A stretch of DNA of 64,000 nucleotides from assembly GCA_013298845.1 (NCBI GenBank), contig JAAFJN010000005.1:1-64000 (forward strand). Direction: 5' to 3'. Made by a program: the position numbers and the translations under genes. Origin of the DNA: Chitinophagales bacterium (GTDB lineage: Bacteria; Bacteroidota; Bacteroidia; Chitinophagales; Saprospiraceae). Below are positions 1 through 7,070 of this stretch, in pieces. Position 1 is the first letter of the stretch; every line of letters starts with the position of its first letter. The notes below the pieces were generated by a model. It had not been told where the DNA came from. It searched no databases and saw nothing but the letters and a program-made list of their open reading frames with translations.

Positions 1-142
1 GTGAATAGTGAAGAATTTTCGTTGGTTCCTATCTCTCTTAACTGTTGCAGACTATTCAATTAAATATCTTTTAATATTCACTCAATAACCATTTACTTTT
101 TTTCACTAAAATAACTATTAGTACTCATCTCTAACATTCCCC

Positions 143-180
143 AACAAGAGTCATCCTGCATTAGGATGGCTCTTGTTTTT
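143..180 (+). terminator. Rho-independent terminator of an upstream gene
   Basis: A 14-bp stem (AACAAGAGTCATCC against GGATGGCTCTTGTT, one G-T pair) with a 7-nt loop is followed by a run of T. It must end transcription of a gene lying left of the window, because bases 1-245 contain no convincing reading frame. The rest of this stretch holds only AT-rich sequence and short repeats. Confidence 0.8.
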
Positions 181-194
181 ACAACGTCGCACAT

Positions 195-240
195 CACTTT
201 TCACTCTACACTTTTCACTCTACACTTTTCACTCTACACT
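195..240. repeat. Heptad-periodic tandem repeat, three 14-bp units
   Basis: The 14-mer CACTTTTCACTCTA occurs three times head to tail and a fourth copy starts. Each 14-mer is itself two heptads; on the minus strand they read GTGAAAA and GTGTAGA. The array stops six bases before the ATG of the glycosyltransferase gene, so it occupies its leader or promoter region. Bases 1-14 (GTGAATA, GTGAAGA) look like a small piece of the same family. Confidence 0.85.
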
Positions 241-245
241 AAAAA

Positions 246-2135
246 ATGCTTTCGGTAATTATTGTCAATTACAATGTCCGGTATTTTCTGGAACAGGCAT
301 TACTTTCTGTGCAACGCGCATTGGAAGGTATGGAAGGTGATATTTGGGTAGTGGATAACAATTCGGTGGATGGCTCGGTGGAAATGGTCCGCGAAAAGTT
401 CCCCGATGTACACCTGATTGCCAATAAAGACAATACGGGGTTCGCGGTGGCCAATAACCAGGCGATTCGGGCGAGTACGGGCCAATACGTGTTGCTGCTC
501 AACCCCGATACGGTAGTGGAGGAAGACACCTTCAAACGGTGCGTTACCTTTATGGATGCGCACCCAGACGCCGGGGCACTGGGGGTAAAAATGATTGATG
601 GTTCGGGTAAATTTTTGCCGGAAAGCAAACGCGGTTTCCCCACGCCGTGGGTTTCTTTTTGTAAAACGTTTGGTTTAAGCAGTTTTTTCCCAAAAAGCAA
701 AACCTTTAACGGCTATTATCTCGGTCACCTGAGCGACGACGAAACCAACGAAGTGGACGTGCTGGCGGGGGCATTTATGCTCATGCGCCGCTCGGCCCTC
801 GACAAAGCGGGGCTGCTCGACGAGGCGTTTTTTATGTACGGCGAGGATATTGATCTCTCCTACCGGATTCAACTGGCGGGTTTTAAAAACTATTATTTTC
901 CCGAAACCCAAATTATCCACTACAAAGGAGAAAGCACCAAAAAAGGCAGCCTGAACTACGTCAAAACCTTTTACCAGGCGATGATCATTTTTGCCCGTAA
1001 ACATTTCAGCGGGCGCAGCGCCGGGGCATTTGTGCTGTTGCTGCACGCTGCCATCTGGTTGCGGGCGGGTATGACCATTGTGGCCAATTTGGCGCGCCGC
1101 TGGTGGCTTCCGGCGGTGGAAGGTGGGCTTATTTTTGCGGGCCTGCTGCTGCTTAAAGATTTTTGGGCCAATTATTTTTACCACGACCCGCATTATTTTA
1201 AAGCGCCTTTGGTGCAATTCAATTTCCCGCTTTACACCCTGGTCTGGATCGCCATGCTCTGGCTAAGTGGTGCCTACGAAGATCGTTACGACCTGCGCCG
1301 CGTGGTGCGCGGACTTGGGCTGGGGACATTGCTGCTGGCGGCCATTTACGGTTTTTTGGACTTAGAGTACCGGCCTTCGCGGGCGTTGATTGTGCTGGGT
1401 GCGGCCTGGTCGGTATTTACCATCGGCGGATTGCGGTTATTGCTGCATTTTATGGAATACCGCAACCTGCGCATCGGGCGGGAACGGGTAAAAAACCTGA
1501 TGATTATTGGGTCATCTACCGAAGCCGAACGGGTGATGGGTTTGCTCAACGTGGCCGGTGTGCGCAAAAAACTGGTACACACCAGCCCTTCTACCGATCG
1601 TTTGGATGAATTGGTGCGCATTTTCCGCGCCGAAGAGATTATTTTTTGCTCCAAAGACGTCCGCTCGCAGGATATTCTTTTTTGGATGGCTAAATTAGGC
1701 CCACAACTGTCCTATAAAATTGTGCCGCAAGAAAGCATGAGTATCATTGGGAGCAGCAGCAAAGACGAACCGGGTGAACTTTATACCATTGATATTCGGT
1801 ACGCCATTGCCCAACCTTTGCAAAAACGCGCCAAACGCCTGCTCGATTTGGGGGTTTGCGCCGCCTTGCTGTTTACCTTGCCGCTGTGGTTGTTATTTTC
1901 GGGCAAAAGAGGCCACTACCTGCGCGGATGGTGGCCCGTACTGCTGGGGACAAAATCGTGGGTGGGGTACAAACCCGGATCCGGCACCGCTACCTTGCCT
2001 AAAATAAAACCCGGTATTTTTCATCCGCTCGACCGTTTTAACCACACACCAGTCAACGATGATATTGCCGCCCGGCTGAATTTCCTGTACGCCCGCGATT
2101 GGACGGAATGGAATGATTTGGAGGTGATCCTGTAG
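246..2135 (+). CDS. Family 2 glycosyltransferase fused to membrane and degenerate sugar-transferase regions
   Basis: Residues 1-235 are a GT2 (GT-A fold) glycosyltransferase: VIIVNYN at the start, a DxD-like NPDT at 86-89 and GEDID at 199-203. About five hydrophobic segments follow (roughly 255-405), then a Rossmann-like stretch beginning KNLMIIGSS near 415. The C-terminus ends YARDWTEWNDLEVIL, resembling the last residues of WbaP-type polyprenyl-phosphate sugar transferases, but the catalytic core of that family is missing or very short. The likely role is transfer of a sugar in cell-surface polysaccharide synthesis at the inner membrane; donor and acceptor cannot be read. The ATG is chosen because GT2 proteins begin with this beta-strand. 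The stop codon lies inside a palindromic repeat shared with the convergent neighbour. Confidence 0.85.
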   Translation: MLSVIIVNYNVRYFLEQALLSVQRALEGMEGDIWVVDNNSVDGSVEMVREKFPDVHLIANKDNTGFAVANNQAIRASTGQYVLLLNPDTVVEEDTFKRCVTFMDAHPDAGALGVKMIDGSGKFLPESKRGFPTPWVSFCKTFGLSSFFPKSKTFNGYYLGHLSDDETNEVDVLAGAFMLMRRSALDKAGLLDEAFFMYGEDIDLSYRIQLAGFKNYYFPETQIIHYKGESTKKGSLNYVKTFYQAMIIFARKHFSGRSAGAFVLLLHAAIWLRAGMTIVANLARRWWLPAVEGGLIFAGLLLLKDFWANYFYHDPHYFKAPLVQFNFPLYTLVWIAMLWLSGAYEDRYDLRRVVRGLGLGTLLLAAIYGFLDLEYRPSRALIVLGAAWSVFTIGGLRLLLHFMEYRNLRIGRERVKNLMIIGSSTEAERVMGLLNVAGVRKKLVHTSPSTDRLDELVRIFRAEEIIFCSKDVRSQDILFWMAKLGPQLSYKIVPQESMSIIGSSSKDEPGELYTIDIRYAIAQPLQKRAKRLLDLGVCAALLFTLPLWLLFSGKRGHYLRGWWPVLLGTKSWVGYKPGSGTATLPKIKPGIFHPLDRFNHTPVNDDIAARLNFLYARDWTEWNDLEVIL

Positions 2136-2216
2136 ATTCATACGGCCGTATGAATTTACGGTGCCGTATGAATTTACGGTCCCGTATTGCGGGATTCATA
2201 CGGCCGTATGAATCTA
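2133..2216. repeat. Palindromic repeat cassette joining two convergent genes
   Basis: The 20-bp perfect palindrome ATTCATACGGCCGTATGAAT is present at 2136-2155 and 2194-2213. A partial copy (CCGTATGAATTTACGG) lies between them. The left palindrome directly follows the TAG of the glycosyltransferase, and the right one directly precedes the CTA (TAG on the minus strand) of the receptor gene, so the whole intergenic space is made of the repeat. It may act as a bidirectional terminator or be a REP-like element; neither is proven. Confidence 0.85.
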
Positions 2217-4643
2217 CGTACCGACCCGGCTTTGTTCGGTTTCGGATCCGCCGCTTTTGCGCGCCCGCAAGGATTCACCCCGGCTGAAACGGTACGAAAA
2301 CGACAACGTTATTACTCGGGTATCGAGGTAACTTAACCACCGGGCTGTGGAATTGGCCAAACTGTGGATCGCTCCACCCGGCTGATTTGTATAAAATAAA
2401 TCGTTCACGTTGAGTTTTACCGTTCCTTTGTCTTTCAATATCTTACACGCTACACCCGCCCGCGCCGACCACACGGGAATCAGCGAAAACTGCCCGTATG
2501 GCATGCGGCTTTGGTAATTTCCCGACAACTCGGCGCTCCACCGTTGGTTAATCTGGAACTGATTATTGGGACCAATATAAATGTAAAAACCCGCCGTATC
2601 GAGTACCTGGCCGTAAATTAAGGACTCAAAACGGTTGTTCATCACCTCCGTATAACATTGAATGGTCCACCATGTTGTGGGTTTTAATACCGCATTCACC
2701 GAAATCCCGTACGAGATACTTTTACCAAAATTTCCCGGACGACTGTAAAAAATATTGGAGCCTTGTTCAATGGTTTCACTAATCACGTCTTTGGTGTAAC
2801 TGTACGACAACGTAGTGGTAATGGCGTTGTTCCAGGTGTGCGATAGTTCTACGTTGTTCGAAAAAGTGGGTTGCAAAAACGGATTGCCGCCGTAAATGGT
2901 AAACCGGTCCATCGGGTACGTAAACGGGTTAAGCGACTGGTAATCGGGGCGATTGATGCGCCGCCCCAACGACAAACCCAATTGGTGAATACCCGCCGAA
3001 TCGAGGTTGTAACTGGCAAAAAACGTGGGAAAAAGGCTGTTGTACGTGCGTTTAAACGAAGAATCCGCCACGACGACGTTACCCAACTGATCGCCTTCCA
3101 AATTGGTATTTTCGAACCGCAAACCACTCTGAACGCCCCACCGGCCCCACGATTTGTTGTAATTCACGTACGCCGCATTGATGTTTTCGCGGTATTGGAA
3201 CCGGTTCGAAAACTCGTAATTGGGCGTGGCCACATTGTCTAATACATCGAAAAAATTGGCGGTATTGTCCGTATTAACCCAACTGGTTTTGGCCCCGGCT
3301 TCCAGTTTGGCATCGCCCGGTAACGGATGGGTATAATCGGCTTTCAGGGTGCGGATATAAATTTCGGCGGGCAAGTCCGAATCCAAAATGGATTGCCCGA
3401 CGTACTCCTTCGCGGGGCTAAACACCGTATTGGTCAGGGTTTGATCCAACGTAGAGGTATAACCAATGTAGTCGGCGTTGGCCGATAATTCGCGGCCTTT
3501 ATCGTTCATTTTATAGGTATAATTGACGTTGGCGGTGCCGTTTTGCCAGCGTTTATCGGCGGGCGTCACCGCTTCGATGAGCGATACCGGCGCACCCAAT
3601 GCATCCGAAACAGTAGCGTTGTTGGTTGTCGTGACCAACGACGGATTATCAAACCCGTTCAGCACAAAACCCACCGTGGATTTTGCGTTGAGATAATAGT
3701 CCAACCCCAATTTCACATTGGCACTTTTGAACTGTTTTTTGATGTACGATTGTTGCACAAAACCCGACAACGGCGCGCCGGTTTCGGTGAAATAATCGCG
3801 CCAAATGGTCAAATCCTGGTAGGTATTGTTCTGGCTATACGCCGCCGAACCAAAAAAATTGACCTTGTTAATGCGGTAATTGAAGTTAAAACTGTTGTTC
3901 GTGCGGTGATAATGCCCCTGACCGTAACTCAAACTCACGCCACCGCTAAAACCCTTCGTGACGGTTTTTTTCAGGCGAATATTAATGACCCCGGCATTCC
4001 CCGCTGCGTCGTATTTGGCGGGCGGGTTGGGCATAATTTCAATTTTATCGAGCGAACCGGAGGGCAACGAACGCAGGTAATTGGCCAAATCGGCGCTGGA
4101 GAGGTACGTCGGTTTGTCGTCAACAAACACCATTACCCCCGATTTTCCCTTTAACCGAATGTCGCCGTCCATATCCACCGCCACGCCCGGGGCTTTTTCC
4201 AGCACTTCGAGGGCATTAGTACCGGCGTTGGAAATCAGGGCATCCACGTTAACGACCGTACGGTCAATTTTGCGTTCGATAAACGGGACTTTGGCCGTTA
4301 CCGTTACGCCGCTCAGTTCCACGCTGGTTTCGCGCAGGGCGATGGCTGGCAGGGTAATATCGGCTCCATCCACCGAAAACGATGCGCTTTTGTACGCTTC
4401 GTAGCCCATTTGGGCAATGGCCAGGCGGTACTCGCCGGTTTTAATCCGTTCAAAAACAAAACGCCCTTCAGTATCCGTCAACTCGGATTTGACCAAAGCG
4501 GAATCGGGGCTGCGGAGCAAATGCACCACCAAGCCTTCCACGCTTTTGTTGTTTTGTTGCAAAATGGTGCCCGATACGGTATTTTGGGCCAATGCAAAAG
4601 TGCTCCACCAACACAGGCAGAGCCATAAAATGTTTTGTTTCAT
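2214..4643 (-). CDS. TonB-dependent-receptor-like outer-membrane beta-barrel protein
   Basis: The ATG at 4643 gives 809 residues and begins MKQNILWLCLCWWSTFALAQ, a signal peptide; the longer frame upstream would place this inside the protein. Residues about 23-105 are a carboxypeptidase-regulatory-like domain, followed by a plug-like domain (IMPNPPAKYDAAGNAGVINI) and a large C-terminal barrel of the outer-membrane beta-barrel family common in Bacteroidota. Such proteins sit in the outer membrane and often import or export undefined ligands. Substrate cannot be deduced. It is divergent from the thioredoxin gene, with about 125 bp between the starts. No TonB box is obvious. Confidence 0.85.
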   Translation of the reverse strand: MKQNILWLCLCWWSTFALAQNTVSGTILQQNNKSVEGLVVHLLRSPDSALVKSELTDTEGRFVFERIKTGEYRLAIAQMGYEAYKSASFSVDGADITLPAIALRETSVELSGVTVTAKVPFIERKIDRTVVNVDALISNAGTNALEVLEKAPGVAVDMDGDIRLKGKSGVMVFVDDKPTYLSSADLANYLRSLPSGSLDKIEIMPNPPAKYDAAGNAGVINIRLKKTVTKGFSGGVSLSYGQGHYHRTNNSFNFNYRINKVNFFGSAAYSQNNTYQDLTIWRDYFTETGAPLSGFVQQSYIKKQFKSANVKLGLDYYLNAKSTVGFVLNGFDNPSLVTTTNNATVSDALGAPVSLIEAVTPADKRWQNGTANVNYTYKMNDKGRELSANADYIGYTSTLDQTLTNTVFSPAKEYVGQSILDSDLPAEIYIRTLKADYTHPLPGDAKLEAGAKTSWVNTDNTANFFDVLDNVATPNYEFSNRFQYRENINAAYVNYNKSWGRWGVQSGLRFENTNLEGDQLGNVVVADSSFKRTYNSLFPTFFASYNLDSAGIHQLGLSLGRRINRPDYQSLNPFTYPMDRFTIYGGNPFLQPTFSNNVELSHTWNNAITTTLSYSYTKDVISETIEQGSNIFYSRPGNFGKSISYGISVNAVLKPTTWWTIQCYTEVMNNRFESLIYGQVLDTAGFYIYIGPNNQFQINQRWSAELSGNYQSRMPYGQFSLIPVWSARAGVACKILKDKGTVKLNVNDLFYTNQPGGAIHSLANSTARWLSYLDTRVITLSFSYRFSRGESLRARKSGGSETEQSRVGT

Positions 4644-4754
4644 GCTTATCAATATTCGATTGTTAAATGACCACAAAAAGGCCAAATTTGCCCCATAAAC
4701 CTTATTTTTTTCTTCAAAAAAGCCTTTCCAACGGATTAACAACGGCCAATATCT

Positions 4755-4762
4755 TATCTTTG
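4755..4762 (+). promoter_or_regulatory. TAnnTTTG promoter box for thioredoxin gene
   Basis: TATCTTTG lies five bases before the ATG at 4768. This is the Bacteroidota primary-sigma -7 element; with transcription usually starting a few bases downstream, the messenger would be nearly leaderless. Family knowledge supports the motif; the start site itself is inferred. Confidence 0.7.
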
Positions 4763-4767
4763 TCCCT

Positions 4768-5961
4768 ATGCCCAACCGTACCAATACTGCGTGGGGAGTC
4801 CTTTTTTCGCTCCTTTTTTTGGGGTTTTGCCAAGCCCAAAACGCCCCCGCCCGCCTCACCGGAACCCTTGCTTTGTCCGATCAATGGAAACCCGTTGTGT
4901 ATCTTATTCAGCCGCGCCAATTCAACGAAATTGCCGCTAATTTCAGCGGTTTGGTCGTGGATTCTGCCGCCATTGACACCCGGGGAAATTTTGCTTTTTC
5001 GCGCCCGATCCCACCCGATCAGGCCGTTTTGTACCAAATTTGCGTGCAGCCCAAAGGCAGCCGCTACGCCAACCAACTCACCGACGACGATCCGCTAATG
5101 GCCAATTATTTCCCGTTGGTGCTGCAATCCGGGGTTTCGGTGCAGTTCACCGGCGAAGCCGATCGCCTGCAAGCCACCGCCGCCATTGCCCAACCGGATG
5201 CCCACAACGCGCGGTTGTTGCGTCTGCGCGATATTCGGCACGCGGCATTCCGGCGCGAGCAGCAATGGTTGGCACCGGGCACATCGCACGACGAAACCCA
5301 ATTGCTCAATCACGAAGCGGCCTTGCTCCGGTATCGCCGCGATTTGATGGCTTTTGCCGATTCCTGCGGCGATATTTTGCCCGCTTTGGTGGCGGCCCGG
5401 TGGGTTAGTCCCGAAAGTGACTACGAACGGGTGCCGGAATTTGTGGTGGGTCAATGCAATAAATGGACAACCCAACAACCGGCGCATCCGTGGGCGGCGG
5501 CGTTGTGCCAATGGAGCCGCGACGGGAAATTGCCCGTGCTCGTGGGCGATACTATTCCTAATTTTGATTTACCCACCGCCGCGGGCGATACGGTTCAGTT
5601 GTACCAATTGTTGGGCGAAAAATACACGATTTTGGACATTTGGGCATCGTGGTGCGCCCCTTGCCGCCGCGAAAACCGCACGGTGTTGGCGCCTTTGTAC
5701 ACCAAATACCACGAAAAGGGCCTGCAAATTATCGGTTATTCCATTGATAGCAGCCCCAACGCCTGGAAAGCGGCCATTGCCAAAGATGGTGCCGTTTGGC
5801 CCCATACATCACACCTCACGGGCGACGCCACCCCTTTTATGGAAGCCCTCCGCCTGACGACCATTCCGGCAAATTTTATTTTGGACAAAAACGGCAGGGT
5901 ATTGGCCAAAAACCTTCACGGAACGGAATTGGAACGTTTTTTAGTGATGAGATATGAGTGA
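4768..5961 (+). CDS. TlpA-like thioredoxin-fold disulfide protein
   Basis: The N-terminus (GVLFSLLFLGFCQAQ) is a signal peptide, so the protein is exported to the periplasm or anchored outside. Residues 30-250 resemble the DUF4369-type domain often placed before thioredoxin domains in this phylum. The C-terminal third is an AhpC/TSA-like thioredoxin domain with WASWCAPCRRENR, catalytic cysteines C296 and C299, and a cis-proline in TTIPANF. It probably reduces or isomerises disulfides in exported proteins. The last codons (VMRYE and stop) are written by a heptad repeat that continues beyond the gene, so the C-terminus may have been overwritten by repeat growth. Confidence 0.85.
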   Translation: MPNRTNTAWGVLFSLLFLGFCQAQNAPARLTGTLALSDQWKPVVYLIQPRQFNEIAANFSGLVVDSAAIDTRGNFAFSRPIPPDQAVLYQICVQPKGSRYANQLTDDDPLMANYFPLVLQSGVSVQFTGEADRLQATAAIAQPDAHNARLLRLRDIRHAAFRREQQWLAPGTSHDETQLLNHEAALLRYRRDLMAFADSCGDILPALVAARWVSPESDYERVPEFVVGQCNKWTTQQPAHPWAAALCQWSRDGKLPVLVGDTIPNFDLPTAAGDTVQLYQLLGEKYTILDIWASWCAPCRRENRTVLAPLYTKYHEKGLQIIGYSIDSSPNAWKAAIAKDGAVWPHTSHLTGDATPFMEALRLTTIPANFILDKNGRVLAKNLHGTELERFLVMRYE

Positions 5962-5984
5962 GGAGTGATGAGATATGAGTGAGA
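5943..5984. repeat. Two 21-bp units of a heptad repeat
   Basis: AGTGATGAGATATGAGTGAGG is followed at once by the same sequence with a final A. Each unit is three heptads (AGTGATG, AGATATG, AGTGAGG/A). The first copy encodes the end and the stop codon of the thioredoxin gene. The heptads resemble those at 195-240, read on its minus strand. Confidence 0.85.
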
Positions 5985-6003
5985 AGAGATAAGAAAAAAA
6001 CTT

Positions 6004-6070
6004 CTAATATCTGCTATCATATATCGTCAATCATATATCAAAATAACATACGGGCAAAACCTACAAAATA
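6004..6070. repeat. 67-bp direct repeat, left copy
   Basis: This copy begins CTAATATCTGCTATC and ends ACAAAATA. The copy at 6950-7016 differs at only three positions by eye. Its first 36 bases have a seven-base period (CTAATAT, CTGCTAT, CATATAT and so on). Together the two copies bracket the AT-rich lipoprotein gene. Confidence 0.9.
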
Positions 6071-6072
6071 CG

Positions 6073-6125
6073 CAAAAAGCCGCTACGTGCTGGTTTGATT
6101 TATTAGGCTACGCTTGCAGCACGGC
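6073..6125 (-). terminator. Terminator of the lipoprotein gene
   Basis: On the minus strand GCCGTGCTG pairs with CAGCACGTAGCGGC (a four-base bulge, GTAG) across a loop of about 24 bases, followed by TTTTT. It lies just past the minus-strand lipoprotein stop codon. Confidence 0.55.
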
Positions 6126-6135
6126 CACACAGTAC

Positions 6136-6738
6136 TTAGAAGTCTTTTATACCTTGCTTTTCTCTCTCTTTATCTAAACTGTCTTTCCGCACCTGAAGCA
6201 TTTTATAGGTTACAATGTCCGTATATTCAACAATTGCCTCATCATGAATATTACAAAATACATGAACCTTTAAATTTCCTTTGTATAGAATTCTACCCTC
6301 ACAATCAGTAAGACCATTATTCGGCTCCTTTAACAACTCTCCAAGTTGATACTTTCTAATAATATTTAGTGCCATTTCATTAACACACAATGAAACGCTA
6401 GTTTCTGGTTTTGCAAATACGCGAAGTTGATAAAGCCTATCATCATGATATTCTGATTTTATATAACAACGATATTCATTTGAACTTAGACCTTTCATAA
6501 GATAATAGAATCCATTCTCATCAGATGCGACTTTTTTCTCTTTTGCTAAATTAAAAAGATGCATATCGAATTCCTTTGGTGTCATCCCAAACCTAAAACC
6601 TAAAAAAATTGTATCAATTTTTTCATTGCTTTTCAATGCCTGCTCTTCAGCAGATACCTGTTTTTCATAGACTGAGGGTTCTTGACAAGAAACAAACACA
6701 ATAGTTAAAAGTAAAATCTCTAAAAACATTTTTTTCAT
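6136..6738 (-). CDS. Putative lipoprotein of unknown function
   Basis: The 200-residue product begins MKKMFLEILLLTIVFVSCQE: a lipoprotein signal peptide with lipidation cysteine at 18. The mature part is hydrophilic and includes IDTIFLGFRFGMTPKEF, a motif style seen in many uncharacterised Bacteroidota lipoproteins; I cannot assign a function. The base composition is clearly more AT-rich than the flanking genes, with codons such as TTT, AAT and ATA, which suggests separate acquisition. The gene sits alone between two 67-bp direct repeats, with its own promoter and terminator. Confidence 0.75.
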   Translation of the reverse strand: MKKMFLEILLLTIVFVSCQEPSVYEKQVSAEEQALKSNEKIDTIFLGFRFGMTPKEFDMHLFNLAKEKKVASDENGFYYLMKGLSSNEYRCYIKSEYHDDRLYQLRVFAKPETSVSLCVNEMALNIIRKYQLGELLKEPNNGLTDCEGRILYKGNLKVHVFCNIHDEAIVEYTDIVTYKMLQVRKDSLDKEREKQGIKDF

Positions 6739-6762
6739 AATGTCACTTATTTAAATTAACGG

Positions 6763-6770
6763 CAAAATTA
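6763..6770 (-). promoter_or_regulatory. TAnnTTTG promoter box of the lipoprotein gene
   Basis: TAATTTTG on the minus strand, about 24 bases before the ATG at 6738. It is the Bacteroidota -7 motif, leaving a leader of roughly 20 bases. Confidence 0.6.
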
Positions 6771-6949
6771 GCGCGTAAACCTTAAATACACCTACCAATT
6801 TTATAAAAACTTCAGAGATATTTTTCATAACCTACTTTATTAATCTATTTCGATAAGCATATTCAGATAACTTCATTTTACCACTACTGCTGCAACTACA
6901 CTGCTACCCAACTCCTCTGAGTTACGAATCAGCAAAAGAAAAATAACTC

Positions 6950-7016
6950 CTAATATCTGCTATCATATATCGTCAATCATATATCAAAAAAACATACGAG
7001 CAAAACCCACAAAATA
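6950..7016. repeat. 67-bp direct repeat, right copy
   Basis: This is the same 67 bases as 6004-6070 with three substitutions, in direct orientation, about 945 bp downstream. Between 6771 and 6949 I see only AT-rich non-coding sequence. Confidence 0.9.
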
Positions 7017-7023
7017 TCAAACA

Positions 7024-7051
7024 CTTATCTCTCATAGTTCATCTCTCAAAT
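7024..7051. repeat. Degenerate heptad repeat before jetA
   Basis: Read on the minus strand the sequence breaks into GAGATGA, ACTATGA, GAGATAA and similar units, the same family as at 5943-5984 but more degenerate. It lies immediately upstream of the jetA promoter box. Confidence 0.55.
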
Positions 7052-7056
7052 ACTGT

Positions 7057-7064
7057 TATCTTTG
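7057..7064 (+). promoter_or_regulatory. TAnnTTTG promoter box of the Wadjet operon
   Basis: TATCTTTG stands six bases before a GTG at 7071. This decides the start: the frame also opens at a TTG (7062-7064), but that TTG lies inside the promoter box and would not be transcribed. The jetABCD message would be almost leaderless. Confidence 0.7.
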
Positions 7065-7070
7065 CGGCCC

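Noticed and set aside
4644-4859. N-terminal extension of the beta-barrel receptor by 72 codons
   Set aside because: It would put the signal peptide inside the protein and overlap the divergent thioredoxin start.
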